Assembly (NCBI GenBank): GCA_035505915.1
Contig: DATJQI010000076.1
Span: forward strand, 1 to 57,522
Direction of reading: 5' to 3'
From: 40CM-2-70-7 sp035505915
GTDB taxonomy: Bacteria; Gemmatimonadota; Gemmatimonadetes; Gemmatimonadales; GWC2-71-9
Length of the DNA stretch: 57,522 bases
Below are positions 25,807 to 33,898 of the stretch, one piece after another (the first letter of the stretch is position 1; each line of letters starts with the position of its first letter). The notes beneath the pieces were generated by a model. That model saw only the letters and a list, made by a program, of their open reading frames with translations. It searched no databases and was not told where the DNA came from. The translations under genes were made by a program, and so were the position numbers.

Positions 25807-26579
25807 TGCGCGTCGACGTGAACACCTTTCTGGGCGCCTACCCCTGGCGCCGCGTGCCCGGGACGACGCCGGGGCACCTCGTCCAGGCCATGGACCGGGT
25901 CGGCATCACGGAAGCGTGGGTCTCGCATCTGCCCGGTCTGTGGTGGAAGGATCCGACCGAAGGCAACGACTGGCTCTACGAGACCGCGGTCGCCCACGCC
26001 CGCCTGAAGCCCGTGCCGACGGTGCACCCGGGCCTCCCGCACTGGGAGGAGGTCCTGGCGGAAGCGGCCACCCGGGGCGCGCCCGCGGTACGCTGTGACC
26101 CGCAGTTCCTGGGTCTCGTACCCACGGGGCACGAAATGCGGGTGCTCGCCGCGACTTGCGGGTCGGCGGGCGTGCCGCTCCTGATGTCGGTGCGACTCGA
26201 AGACCTGCGTCAGCGTCACCCGCTCGACACGGCGCCCGACCTGCCGGCGGCCGCGGTGCGGGGTCTGATCCGCGCGGACGCCGACGTGCGGCTCATCGTC
26301 ACGCACGCGGACCGGGGATTCATCGAAGAGGTGCACTTCGGCTGCACGCCCGCCGAGGCGGAGCGCCTCTGGTGGGACATCAGCTGGATCTGGGGCCCTC
26401 CGGAGGATCATCTCGCGACGCTGTTGGCGACCATCGGACCGGCCCGGTTCCTGTTCGGCACCGGGCAGCCGCTGCGGATTCCCGAGCACGCGGTCGCCAA
26501 GCTCGACCTGCTCGATCTCCCGGCCGACGCCCGCGCCGCCATCGAGGCGGGGAACGCCCGCCGACTGGTGGCCGGATGA
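25806..26579 (+). CDS. Amidohydrolase-like protein lacking the N-terminal HxH metal motif
   Basis: 257 aa; ATG shares one base with the preceding stop. The TIM-barrel pattern of the upstream protein is kept (VSHLPGLWWKDPTEGND, VRLIVTHADRGF, RFLFGTGQPLRIP). The first strand, however, reads MRVDVNTFLGAYPW where the neighbour has DVHAHFF, so the canonical metal-binding His pair is absent. The GTGQP end replaces GADMT, so the last-strand Asp is also missing. It may be a regulatory or structural partner of the intact enzyme, or a metal-free enzyme. Confidence 0.7.
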   Translation: MRVDVNTFLGAYPWRRVPGTTPGHLVQAMDRVGITEAWVSHLPGLWWKDPTEGNDWLYETAVAHARLKPVPTVHPGLPHWEEVLAEAATRGAPAVRCDPQFLGLVPTGHEMRVLAATCGSAGVPLLMSVRLEDLRQRHPLDTAPDLPAAAVRGLIRADADVRLIVTHADRGFIEEVHFGCTPAEAERLWWDISWIWGPPEDHLATLLATIGPARFLFGTGQPLRIPEHAVAKLDLLDLPADARAAIEAGNARRLVAG

Positions 26580-27457
26580 CGCTCACCACCGACCGGCTGG
26601 ACTGGAGCCTGATCCCCGCCGTGCCCGTGCCGTTCCGCGGCCACGAGGTGGCCGACGACGCCCTGCGGGGCTACGCGCGATGGATGGGGGGCCAGCCCAT
26701 CACGGGCGTGGCCGTGTGGGCACACACCGGCCGGGGACGCCATCTCTCGGAGGCGCAGCGCCGGCGTGTCCTCCAGGTCTGGCGCGAGGCGCTCCCCGAC
26801 AAGGTCATCATCGCGGGCGTGAGCTCGGTGGAGATGGCCCGGGAGGCCAGGAACCAGGGCGCGGACGCCGTGCTCGCGTTCCCGCGCGCGGACGAGCCCG
26901 TGGGATACCACGCCGCTTTGGCGCGCGAGCTGCCCGTGATCGCGTTCTATCTCTACGAGGCCGCGGGGGGCATCGCCTACGACAACCGCACGCTCCACGC
27001 CCTCCTTCAGCTCCCCGGCCTCCTCGGCATCAAGGTCGCCACCCTCGATTCGGTGATGACCTTCCAGCGGATCGCCGACCTCGCCCGCCCCTACCGCGAC
27101 AAGATCCTGATCACCGGGGAGGACCGGTTCCTGGGATACTCGTTCACGATGGGCGCCCGGGCCGCGCTCATCGGCATGGGGGCGGCCCTCACGGACCTCC
27201 AGGCCGAGCTGGTCCGCGCTTTCCGCGAAGACAACTTCGGATTGTTCGTCCGGCTGTCGGGCATCCTCGACCGCTTCGCGCAGGCCACGTTCACGGCGCC
27301 CATGGAAGGGTATGTGCGGCGGATGTTGTGGGCCGCGGCGGCGCAGGGGGTGATCCCCGACGATGCCTGCGACGATCCGTGGGGTCCGCCGCTCGACCCC
27401 GCCGAGCGGGACGCGGTCCGCCGCGCGGTGCGGGATGCGCGCGCAGCTCGAGCGTGA
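26576..27457 (+). CDS. Dihydrodipicolinate synthase/N-acetylneuraminate lyase superfamily protein
   Basis: 293 aa, ATG overlapping the previous stop (ATGA). Class I aldolase TIM barrel: IPAVPVPFRGHEV start, the small-residue loop VWAHTGRGRHLSE, FYLYEAAG, and the Schiff-base Lys153 in GIKVATLDS, followed by TGEDRFLGYSF and GMGAALTDLQ. The usual GTTGE pyruvate-carboxylate loop of DapA/NanA is replaced by AHTGRG, so the substrate may differ. Members cleave or condense pyruvate with aldehydes or dehydrate sugar acids. Next to a uronate-type lyase and a sugar kinase, a 2-keto sugar acid lyase is plausible. Confidence 0.78.
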   Translation: MTLTTDRLDWSLIPAVPVPFRGHEVADDALRGYARWMGGQPITGVAVWAHTGRGRHLSEAQRRRVLQVWREALPDKVIIAGVSSVEMAREARNQGADAVLAFPRADEPVGYHAALARELPVIAFYLYEAAGGIAYDNRTLHALLQLPGLLGIKVATLDSVMTFQRIADLARPYRDKILITGEDRFLGYSFTMGARAALIGMGAALTDLQAELVRAFREDNFGLFVRLSGILDRFAQATFTAPMEGYVRRMLWAAAAQGVIPDDACDDPWGPPLDPAERDAVRRAVRDARAARA

Positions 27458-28574
27458 CTTCGAGCGGTTCGGCCGCGGGCTCCCCCGCGATTTCGCCGCC
27501 CACGTCCGGGACCGGTACCGCGTCGACCTCTCCGCCCGCTACCTCGGCTTCCCCCTGGCGCATCCTGTCGGTAAGGGGTCGGGTCAGCTCTCCCTCCACG
27601 AATCGCAGATCGAAGCCGACCTCGCCGCCGGACTGGCGTTCGTCGTTCTGAAGACCGTCATCGCCCAGGACGAACGGGGCGCCCGCACCATGGGCGCCTG
27701 GGCCACGCACGAGACGAAGATGGAGGTCGAGCGCCGGCGGGTGGGGGACCGCGAAGGCTGGACCGTGACGTGGAAGGGGCGGGGCTGGGACCGCTCGTTC
27801 GCCGAGTACCTCGCGCTGGTGCGGGTGGGGCGCGACGTCACGGCGGGCGGGGAGATGGTGGTCGTGCCGTCGGTGAAGTACCACCTGCCGCTCCTGGACG
27901 AGCCCTTCCGCGGGGAGGAGTACCGCTTCACCACGCGGGCGCTCGCCCGGGAGTGGGGAAGCGCTCCCCTCCCGCTGGAGAAGGACTTCTCGCCCACGCT
28001 CGCCGGGGACGCGCGCTCGGACGAGCGCGCCGCGGTGCTGCGCTGGCTGGCCGAGGTGCCGGGCCAGATCCGCGCCGCGGCGCCGGTGCGGCTGGGCGTG
28101 AAACTGATGAACGCCCGGTTCGATGACGCCTTCCAGGTGGAGATGTTGGGGGCCACCCGCGGCGCCGACTCGCTCATCGTGTTCAACCGGCTCTTCGACG
28201 CGGAGAAGCAGGTCGCGTACGGCGGGTGGGAGCTGAGCGACCGGAATCTCCGGATCTTGGCGACCCCGGGCTGGCGCCCGGGGTCGGGGACCGCGTTGAC
28301 GGGCACCGGGAACGTCTGCTCCGGGCGCATGATCGCCGAATACGCCCGGCGGGGATGCGAAAGTGTCCAGCTTCACACCGCCTTTCAGCTCCCCCTCTCC
28401 GCCTATCCCTCGCGCGACGGGTCCCGCACCCAGCGCGTGCTGCACCAGATGATCTTCGATCCGAAGGACGGGCTCATCGCCGTACTCTGGGAGCTCGAGG
28501 CGCGGGGCACGCTGGTCCGCCGGGACGGCGAGCTCCACTTTCTCGATCTCGTCGATGCGCATCGTCCGGGCTGA
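27435..28574 (+). CDS. Dihydroorotate dehydrogenase-like flavoprotein
   Basis: 379 aa, ATG 27435 overlapping the DapA-like gene by 23 bases. The FMN TIM barrel is recognisable from ARYLGFPLAHPVGKGSGQ (substrate/FMN strand 1), GLAFVVLKTVIAQDERG, LGVKLMNARFDDAF, LIVFNRLF and the phosphate-binding end TGTGNVCSGRMIAEYARRGCESVQLHT. The central part is about 100 residues longer than or different from PyrD (the WERGWD and PSVKYHLPLLDE region), so it is not a simple pyrimidine enzyme. No pyr genes are nearby. A dehydrogenase or reductase of a cyclic intermediate in this pathway is the likely role. Confidence 0.68.
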   Translation: MRAQLERDFERFGRGLPRDFAAHVRDRYRVDLSARYLGFPLAHPVGKGSGQLSLHESQIEADLAAGLAFVVLKTVIAQDERGARTMGAWATHETKMEVERRRVGDREGWTVTWKGRGWDRSFAEYLALVRVGRDVTAGGEMVVVPSVKYHLPLLDEPFRGEEYRFTTRALAREWGSAPLPLEKDFSPTLAGDARSDERAAVLRWLAEVPGQIRAAAPVRLGVKLMNARFDDAFQVEMLGATRGADSLIVFNRLFDAEKQVAYGGWELSDRNLRILATPGWRPGSGTALTGTGNVCSGRMIAEYARRGCESVQLHTAFQLPLSAYPSRDGSRTQRVLHQMIFDPKDGLIAVLWELEARGTLVRRDGELHFLDLVDAHRPG

Positions 28575-29694
28575 GCTCTTCGATCTCCGGCTCCCGCTGG
28601 TCGAGCCCTTCATCATCTCCGGGGGCACGATCATCGAGCGGCGCTCGCTCGTCGTCGCCCTCCACGACGACGGTGGACACGTGGGGTACGGCGAGTCACC
28701 ACCCTTCGAACTGCCGTTCTATTCGGAGGAGACCCTGGGGAGCGCCACGCTCCTCACGCGCGAGGTGCTGCTCCCGCGCGTCGTGGGCCGGGAATTCGCC
28801 TCACCGGAGGCGGTCGACGCGGCGCTCCGCGAGGGCGTGCGCGGGAATCCGTTCGCGATCGCCGGCGTCGAGACCGCCGCCTGGGACCTCGAGGCGCATC
28901 GCCGGGGCGTCGGGCTCGCGCATCTCCTGGGGGAACGGCTGCGGGAGACCCCGGCCGCCGCCATTCCGTGCGGCGTCGCGCTCGGCATCCCCGAAGACCG
29001 GGACCCGGCCACTCTGACCAGCCGCGTCTACGAGGCCGTCGGGCGGGGCTACCGGCGCGTGAAGATCAAGGTGGCGCCGGGGTGGGACGAGGTGGCGGTG
29101 CGCGCCGCCCGGGCGGGAATGGCCGGCGTCGACCTCCCCCTCACGGTGGACGCGAACGGGGCCTACCGGTGGCCCGAGCACGAAGAGGCCCTGCGGGCGC
29201 TCGACGGCGCGGGCCTACTCTATATCGAGCAACCCCTCGCCCCGGACGAGCTGGTCGGACACGCGCACCTCGCGCGGACCCTCCACACCGACATCTGCCT
29301 GGACGAGACGCTGCGCAGCGCGAGTCACGCGCTTCAGGTCGTGGCGCTCGCGGGGCCGCGGGTCTGGAACATCAAGGTGCACCGCGTCGGCGGGCTCTCG
29401 GAGGTCTGCCGCATCTACGAGGTGGCCCGAGACTTCGGAGCCAGGCTCTGGGCGGGCACCATGCCGGAATCGGGGATCGGCTCGCAGGCCGCCCTGGCGG
29501 CCGCGGCGCTGCCGCTCTTCACGTACCCATCCGATCTGGAACCTTCGGCCCGGTGGTTCGGCCGGAACGCGGACGTCATCAAGCTCAGCATGGACCGCGC
29601 GGGGCACATGCCGGTCCCCGATCAAGCGGCAGGTCGCCTGCTCGATGCCGGCCGATTCCGGGCCGCGGCCAGGCCCCTGGGAGGTGCGACGTGA
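28555..29694 (+). CDS. Enolase-superfamily enzyme (OSBS / N-acylamino acid racemase-like)
   Basis: 379 aa, ATG overlapping the previous gene by 20 bases. All catalytic positions of the muconate-lactonising subgroup are present: KxK at 170/172 in RVKIKVAPG, metal ligands D199 (VDANG), E225 (YIEQPL) and D250 (CLDETL), and the opposing Lys274 (WNIKVHRVGG). The spacing closely follows N-acylamino acid racemase/o-succinylbenzoate synthase. No menaquinone genes are nearby, so racemisation of an N-acyl amino acid or dehydration of a sugar acid is more likely than MenC. It is the last gene of the collinear cluster. Confidence 0.82.
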   Translation: MRIVRAELFDLRLPLVEPFIISGGTIIERRSLVVALHDDGGHVGYGESPPFELPFYSEETLGSATLLTREVLLPRVVGREFASPEAVDAALREGVRGNPFAIAGVETAAWDLEAHRRGVGLAHLLGERLRETPAAAIPCGVALGIPEDRDPATLTSRVYEAVGRGYRRVKIKVAPGWDEVAVRAARAGMAGVDLPLTVDANGAYRWPEHEEALRALDGAGLLYIEQPLAPDELVGHAHLARTLHTDICLDETLRSASHALQVVALAGPRVWNIKVHRVGGLSEVCRIYEVARDFGARLWAGTMPESGIGSQAALAAAALPLFTYPSDLEPSARWFGRNADVIKLSMDRAGHMPVPDQAAGRLLDAGRFRAAARPLGGAT

Positions 29695-29752
29695 GATTGC
29701 CCCTGAATGGCGGCTGAAAGCCGCGGGCTTGCCGGGATGGCCCACGCCTGGA

Positions 29753-29780
29753 CGCCCAGGCGCCTGGGCGCCTAGTTTTG
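29753..29780 (+). terminator. 18-bp perfect palindrome plus TTTT: terminator or operator
   Basis: Bases 29753-29770 form a perfect 18-bp palindrome centred on GGCGCC, followed by CCTAGTTTTG. As RNA it can fold into a seven-pair stem with a GCGC loop before a short U run, ending the upstream operon. A further half-site (CGCCTGG at 29745-29751) precedes it, giving three related half-sites, so it could equally be an operator for a dimeric regulator of the next gene. Confidence 0.5.
29773..29780 (+). promoter_or_regulatory. Putative -10 element TAGTTTTG of the DUF3788-like gene
   Basis: TAGTTTTG matches the Bacteroidota-type TAnnTTTG consensus exactly. It lies five bases before the ATG at 29786 and immediately after the 18-bp palindrome, so the terminator U-tract and the -10 element coincide. 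Confidence 0.45.
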
Positions 29781-29785
29781 TGTCG

Positions 29786-30247
29786 ATGACGACACCCTCA
29801 GCCGCCTATTGGGCGACCAACCTGTACATCAGTCCCCGTCAACGACCGAAAACCGACTCTCCCATTCGGGATTTGCCCCAGCGCGCCGCCGGCCGGTTCA
29901 AGCGCGCCCGGGAGGGCATCCGTGCCCTGAAGCACGTGACGGAGCAGGTGGTGTTCCTCGGCACCACCTGGAAATGGGTGTGGATGTACGAAGTCGGCGG
30001 CCGGAAACTCGGCTACCTGCATCCGATGCGCTCGGGGGTCAGCGGCACCTTCGTGCTGGGGGCGGCGGAGGCCGAGGAACTGGGCCCCGCGGACGGATTC
30101 CCCCGCTCGGTGCGGCAGGCGGTCAAGGACGGCACCCGGGACCACGGGCTGCTCTGGTGCTGGATGGAGTTCGACGACCTGGAGACCGTGGACGCCTTCG
30201 TCGAGGTGATCCGGTTCAAGCATCACGTCCTCGCCCGGCCGGAGTGA
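29786..30247 (+). CDS. DUF3788-like small cytoplasmic protein
   Basis: 153 aa, ATG 29786 (a GTG at 29780 is also in frame). There is no signal peptide or membrane segment. It is rich in aromatic residues in the core (TTWKWVWMYEVGGRKLGYLHP, LLWCWMEFDD). The overall pattern, a basic N-terminal half, GYLHP, then a helix with RQAVKDG, resembles the DUF3788 family, whose function is not established. It stands alone between the catabolic cluster and the respiratory operon with its own promoter element. Confidence 0.6.
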   Translation: MTTPSAAYWATNLYISPRQRPKTDSPIRDLPQRAAGRFKRAREGIRALKHVTEQVVFLGTTWKWVWMYEVGGRKLGYLHPMRSGVSGTFVLGAAEAEELGPADGFPRSVRQAVKDGTRDHGLLWCWMEFDDLETVDAFVEVIRFKHHVLARPE

Positions 30248-30275
30248 CGGCTTGTGTGGGGTTCCGGAGGGGCGC

Positions 30276-30282
30276 TACATTG
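30276..30282 (+). promoter_or_regulatory. Putative -10 element TACATTG of the act operon
   Basis: TACATTG lies 69 bases before the first act start codon, leaving a leader of roughly 60 bases. A CTTG at 30251-30254 is 21 bases upstream and could be the -33 part. The element sits in the loop of a small GGGCGC/GCGCCC inverted repeat. Confidence 0.4.
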
Positions 30283-30351
30283 CGGCGCCCATAAGCCGTT
30301 GACGTGTGTCGCTCCATACACGACTGATTCGCCATCGAGGCCAACGCATTG

Positions 30352-30912
30352 ATGACGATGCACGCTGGGAGTAGGGCCGCGCTCGCGCTGGTCCTGCTCG
30401 GTTGCGCCGCCGCGGCGGCGCGGGCGCAGACCGCGCCCCGCTACCAGGCGCCCGTCGTGAAGGACACGGCCCGCCTTGCGGGTCCCCGCCAGCCGATCTT
30501 CTTCAGACACGACATTCACGCCGGCCAGGACCAGATCCCCTGCATGTACTGCCACTACACGGCCACCGTCTCCACCGAGCCGGGCGTGCCGTCTTTGCAG
30601 ACGTGCATGGGGTGCCACCTGCTCGTCGGCGGCAGCACGCCGTCTCATCAGGCCGAGATCGCGAAGGTGCGGAAGGCGTGGAGCGACCGCCAGCCGCCCC
30701 AATGGATCCGGGTGCACGCCCTGCCCGGGTTCGTGCACTTCCCGCACATGCGGCACATCAAGGCCCTGGGCGACAACGGGTGCGTGCTGTGCCACGGCGA
30801 CATCGCCAAGACCCCGCAGGTCGCGCAGGTCTCCACGCTCCGCATGGGCTGGTGCATCCGGTGCCACGTGGAGCGCAAGATCACGCGCGACTGCACGGTG
30901 TGTCACTACTAG
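30352..30912 (+). CDS. actA: ACIII subunit ActA, pentaheme cytochrome c
   Basis: 186 aa from ATG 30352; the preceding in-frame TTG 30349 and ATG 30358 are alternatives, with GAGG at 30337-30340. A signal peptide (LVLLGCAAAAARAQ) is followed by five CxxCH haem sites (CMYCH, CMGCH, CVLCH, CIRCH, CTVCH), the number expected for ActA of alternative complex III. It carries electrons from the ActB iron-sulfur clusters towards the periplasmic acceptor. The paired HDIHAG and HFPHMRHIKA histidines supply distal axial ligands, as in the cytochrome c7/c3-like fold. First gene of actABCDEF, followed by actB after one base. Confidence 0.9.
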   Translation: MTMHAGSRAALALVLLGCAAAAARAQTAPRYQAPVVKDTARLAGPRQPIFFRHDIHAGQDQIPCMYCHYTATVSTEPGVPSLQTCMGCHLLVGGSTPSHQAEIAKVRKAWSDRQPPQWIRVHALPGFVHFPHMRHIKALGDNGCVLCHGDIAKTPQVAQVSTLRMGWCIRCHVERKITRDCTVCHY

Positions 30913-30913
30913 C

Positions 30914-33898
30914 ATGGCGAGCGGAGACGACATGGTCGACGGGATGAACCGGCGACGGTTCTTGAAGGTGCTCGGCGTCACCGGAGGCGGCGCGGCGGTG
31001 GTGGCGGGGTGCGGCATCGGCCCCGAGCCCACCGAGAAGCTCATCCCCTATCTCGTGCAGTCCGAGGACGAGGTCCCCGGCGTCCCCACCTGGTATGCGA
31101 GCACCTGCCGGGAGTGCCCGGCGGGCTGCGGCATCCTGGTGAAGACGCGCGAGGGACGCGCCATCAAGATCGAAGGCAACCCCGCCTCCCCGATCAACGC
31201 GGGGCGCCTGTGCGCCCGCGGACAGGCCTCGCTCCAGGGACTCTATCACCCCGACCGCATCACCGACCCGATGGCCCGCGACGCGCAGGGTCACCTGGTG
31301 AAGATCACCTGGGACGACGCGCTCGGCCGGCTCTCCGCCAAGGTGAAGGACGCCCGGGGCAAGGGCATCGTGTTCCTCACCGGTCTCGAGGCGTCGAGCT
31401 TCGGCGATCTGGTCGACGAATGGATGAAGCAGGTCGGGGGCCGCCACGTGACCTACGAGGCGTTCGCCTTCGAGGCCCTGCGCGAGGGCAACCGGCTCGC
31501 GTTCGGCTCCGCCGCCGTTCCGTCCTACGACTTCGCGGCCGCGCGGTACATCCTGTCTTTCGGCGCCGACTTCATGGAGACCTGGCTCTCCCCGGTCGGC
31601 TTCCAGGGGGGCTTCTCGAAGGCCCACGGCTTCCAGGCCGGCCGCGACGCCGCGATGGCCAAGTTCGTCGCGGTCAGCCCGCGGATGTCCCTCGAAGGGA
31701 TGAACGCGGACGAGTGGATCGCCGCCATTCCTGGCACCGAAGGCCTCCTGGCGCTCGCGATGGCGCAGGTGATCCTGAGCGGGCACCTGGGCGCCGCGCC
31801 CGGCGACGCCGGCCGGCTCACCGAGCTTCTGTCCCGGCACACGCCCGCCGCCGTCGCCGACGCGACCGGCGTGGACGCGAAGACCATCGAGCGCCTGGCG
31901 AAGGAATTCGCGGCCTCGAAGGGCGGACTGGCCGTGGCGGGCGGGATGGCGGCCCAGTATCCCAACGGCGCCGAGATCGTCGCGGCGGTCAACATCCTGA
32001 ACTACGTCGCCGGCTCCGTGGGCAAGACGGTGAAGTTCGGCGGCGATCTGGCGGCCGGCGGGGCCGGTTCGTTCCGCGATCTCACCGCCCTCCTGGCCGA
32101 CCTGGCCGGCGGCAAGGTGGCGCTGCTCGTCACCCACGGCGCCAACCCGGGCTATTCGGTCGCCGGGTTCGCCGCCGCGGCGGCCAAGGCGTACCGCGTG
32201 GCCTTCGCGACCGTACTGGACGAGACGGCCGGCGCCGCGGACCTGGTCCTTCCCGACCTGCACCCCCTCGAGCAGTGGGGCGATTCCCGGCCGCGGGCCG
32301 GCGTCGTCGCGCTCCAGCAGCCCGCGATGCAGCCGGTCCAGTCGAATGCCCGCGGCGCCGGGGACGTGATCGCCGTGCTCGCCGGAAAGCCGGGCACCTT
32401 CAAGGACTACGTGCAGGGCAAGTGGAAGGCGCCCAAGGGCCAGACGTGGGCCGACGCCGTGCAGCACGGCGGCGCGTTCGGCGACGCGCCGGTGACCACC
32501 GCCCACCTCGGTCCGGACGCGGCGAAGATCTTCCCCGGGAAGCCGGCCGCTCCCGCGCTCGCGGGGGACAAGGGGGACGTGTCCCTGATCGTCTTCCCGC
32601 ACTACGCGCTCTACGACGGCCGCGGGGCCGACAAGCCCTGGCTGCAGGAGCTGCCGCACCCGGTGTCGAAGATCATGTGGCAGTCGTGGGTCGAAGTGCA
32701 CCCGGACACCGCGAAGACCTGGAACGTCGACAACGGCGACTTCCTGCTTCTCACCACGAGCTTCGGCAGCGCGCGCGTGGCCGCGTGGGTGACGCCCTCG
32801 GTCCGCCCCGGTGTGCTGGCGATGCCCACGGGGCAGGGGCACGTCGCCGGGGGCCGCTACGCCAAGGACCGGGATGTCAACGCGTTCGATCTCCTCCCGG
32901 GCGCGGCGAACGGCTACGGCGGCCGGACCTTCACCGTGCGCGCGAGCGTCGACACTACGCGGGACCACCGGTACCTGGCGACGCTCGAGGGCGATCCGCG
33001 CGAAGGCGGCGAGTCGATCGTCGAGCTGCTCACGCTGGCCCGGGCCACCGGCCTGCACGCCGGCGAGCACGCGTTTGCGGAAGAGCCGTTGCCGGAGTAC
33101 GCGGATTCGGCCGCCGCCGGCTGGGCCGCCGCGCAGCACGACAAGGCCTCCCTCGGCAACTACGCCACGCAGCCCACGCGCTGGGCGATGGCCATCGATC
33201 TGTCCAAGTGCACCGGATGCTCGGCCTGCGTCACCGCGTGCTACGCCGAGAACAACATCGCGACGGTGGGTGAGGAGCTGGTCCAGCGGCGGCGGTTCCT
33301 GCCCTGGATGCGCATCGAGCGGTACTTCAATCAGGAAGAAGGCCGGCCGGTCCGCGCCGTCACCACGCCGATGCTCTGCCAGCAGTGCGGCAACGCTCCC
33401 TGCGAGCCGGTCTGTCCGGTCTTTGCGGCCTACCACACGCCCGACGGGCTCAACGGGCAGGTGTACAACCGGTGCGTCGGCACGCGGTACTGCGCCAACA
33501 ATTGCCCGTACAAGGTCCGCTTCTTCAACTGGTTCAACTATGCCGAGCGCGGCGGCGAGCACGAAGCCTGGCCGACGCCGCTCGACTGGCAGCTCAATCC
33601 CGACGTGACGGTCCGCGAGAAGGGCGTGATGGAGAAGTGCACCTTCTGCGTGCAGCGGATCCGGTCGGCCGAGCACCAGGCCCGGATCGAGGACCGGTCC
33701 TTGAAGGACGGGGACATCGTGCCCGCCTGCGCGCAGGGCTGTCCGTCCGAGGCGATCGTGTTCGGTGACTTGAACGATCCGCACTCGCGCGTCCACGCCT
33801 TGAGCGAGGATCCGCGCGGCTATCACGTGCTCGCGGGCCTGAACACCAAGCCCGGCATCACCTACCTGGCCCGCGTCGTGGCCGGGGCGGAGGTCTGA
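30914..33898 (+). CDS. actB: ACIII subunit ActB, iron-sulfur protein with molybdopterin-oxidoreductase-like domain
   Basis: 994 aa, ATG two bases after actA (an in-frame ATG at 30932 is possible). A twin-arginine signal (RRRFLKVLG, residues 13-21) sends it to the periplasmic face. Residues about 55-700 resemble the catalytic subunit of molybdopterin oxidoreductases (CRECPAGCG, GRLCARG), although ActB carries no molybdenum in characterised complexes. Residues about 755-960 are the ferredoxin-like part, with cysteine groups CTGCSACVTAC, CQQCGNAPCEPVCP, CVGTRYCANNCP and CTFC...CAQGCP, for three [4Fe-4S] and one [3Fe-4S] cluster. It passes electrons from quinol-oxidising ActC to ActA. Confidence 0.93.
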   Translation: MASGDDMVDGMNRRRFLKVLGVTGGGAAVVAGCGIGPEPTEKLIPYLVQSEDEVPGVPTWYASTCRECPAGCGILVKTREGRAIKIEGNPASPINAGRLCARGQASLQGLYHPDRITDPMARDAQGHLVKITWDDALGRLSAKVKDARGKGIVFLTGLEASSFGDLVDEWMKQVGGRHVTYEAFAFEALREGNRLAFGSAAVPSYDFAAARYILSFGADFMETWLSPVGFQGGFSKAHGFQAGRDAAMAKFVAVSPRMSLEGMNADEWIAAIPGTEGLLALAMAQVILSGHLGAAPGDAGRLTELLSRHTPAAVADATGVDAKTIERLAKEFAASKGGLAVAGGMAAQYPNGAEIVAAVNILNYVAGSVGKTVKFGGDLAAGGAGSFRDLTALLADLAGGKVALLVTHGANPGYSVAGFAAAAAKAYRVAFATVLDETAGAADLVLPDLHPLEQWGDSRPRAGVVALQQPAMQPVQSNARGAGDVIAVLAGKPGTFKDYVQGKWKAPKGQTWADAVQHGGAFGDAPVTTAHLGPDAAKIFPGKPAAPALAGDKGDVSLIVFPHYALYDGRGADKPWLQELPHPVSKIMWQSWVEVHPDTAKTWNVDNGDFLLLTTSFGSARVAAWVTPSVRPGVLAMPTGQGHVAGGRYAKDRDVNAFDLLPGAANGYGGRTFTVRASVDTTRDHRYLATLEGDPREGGESIVELLTLARATGLHAGEHAFAEEPLPEYADSAAAGWAAAQHDKASLGNYATQPTRWAMAIDLSKCTGCSACVTACYAENNIATVGEELVQRRRFLPWMRIERYFNQEEGRPVRAVTTPMLCQQCGNAPCEPVCPVFAAYHTPDGLNGQVYNRCVGTRYCANNCPYKVRFFNWFNYAERGGEHEAWPTPLDWQLNPDVTVREKGVMEKCTFCVQRIRSAEHQARIEDRSLKDGDIVPACAQGCPSEAIVFGDLNDPHSRVHALSEDPRGYHVLAGLNTKPGITYLARVVAGAEV

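Noticed and set aside
28555..29694. menC of menaquinone synthesis
   Set aside because: Catalytic residues fit the subgroup, but no other men gene occurs in the window, so a racemase or dehydratase role is kept open.
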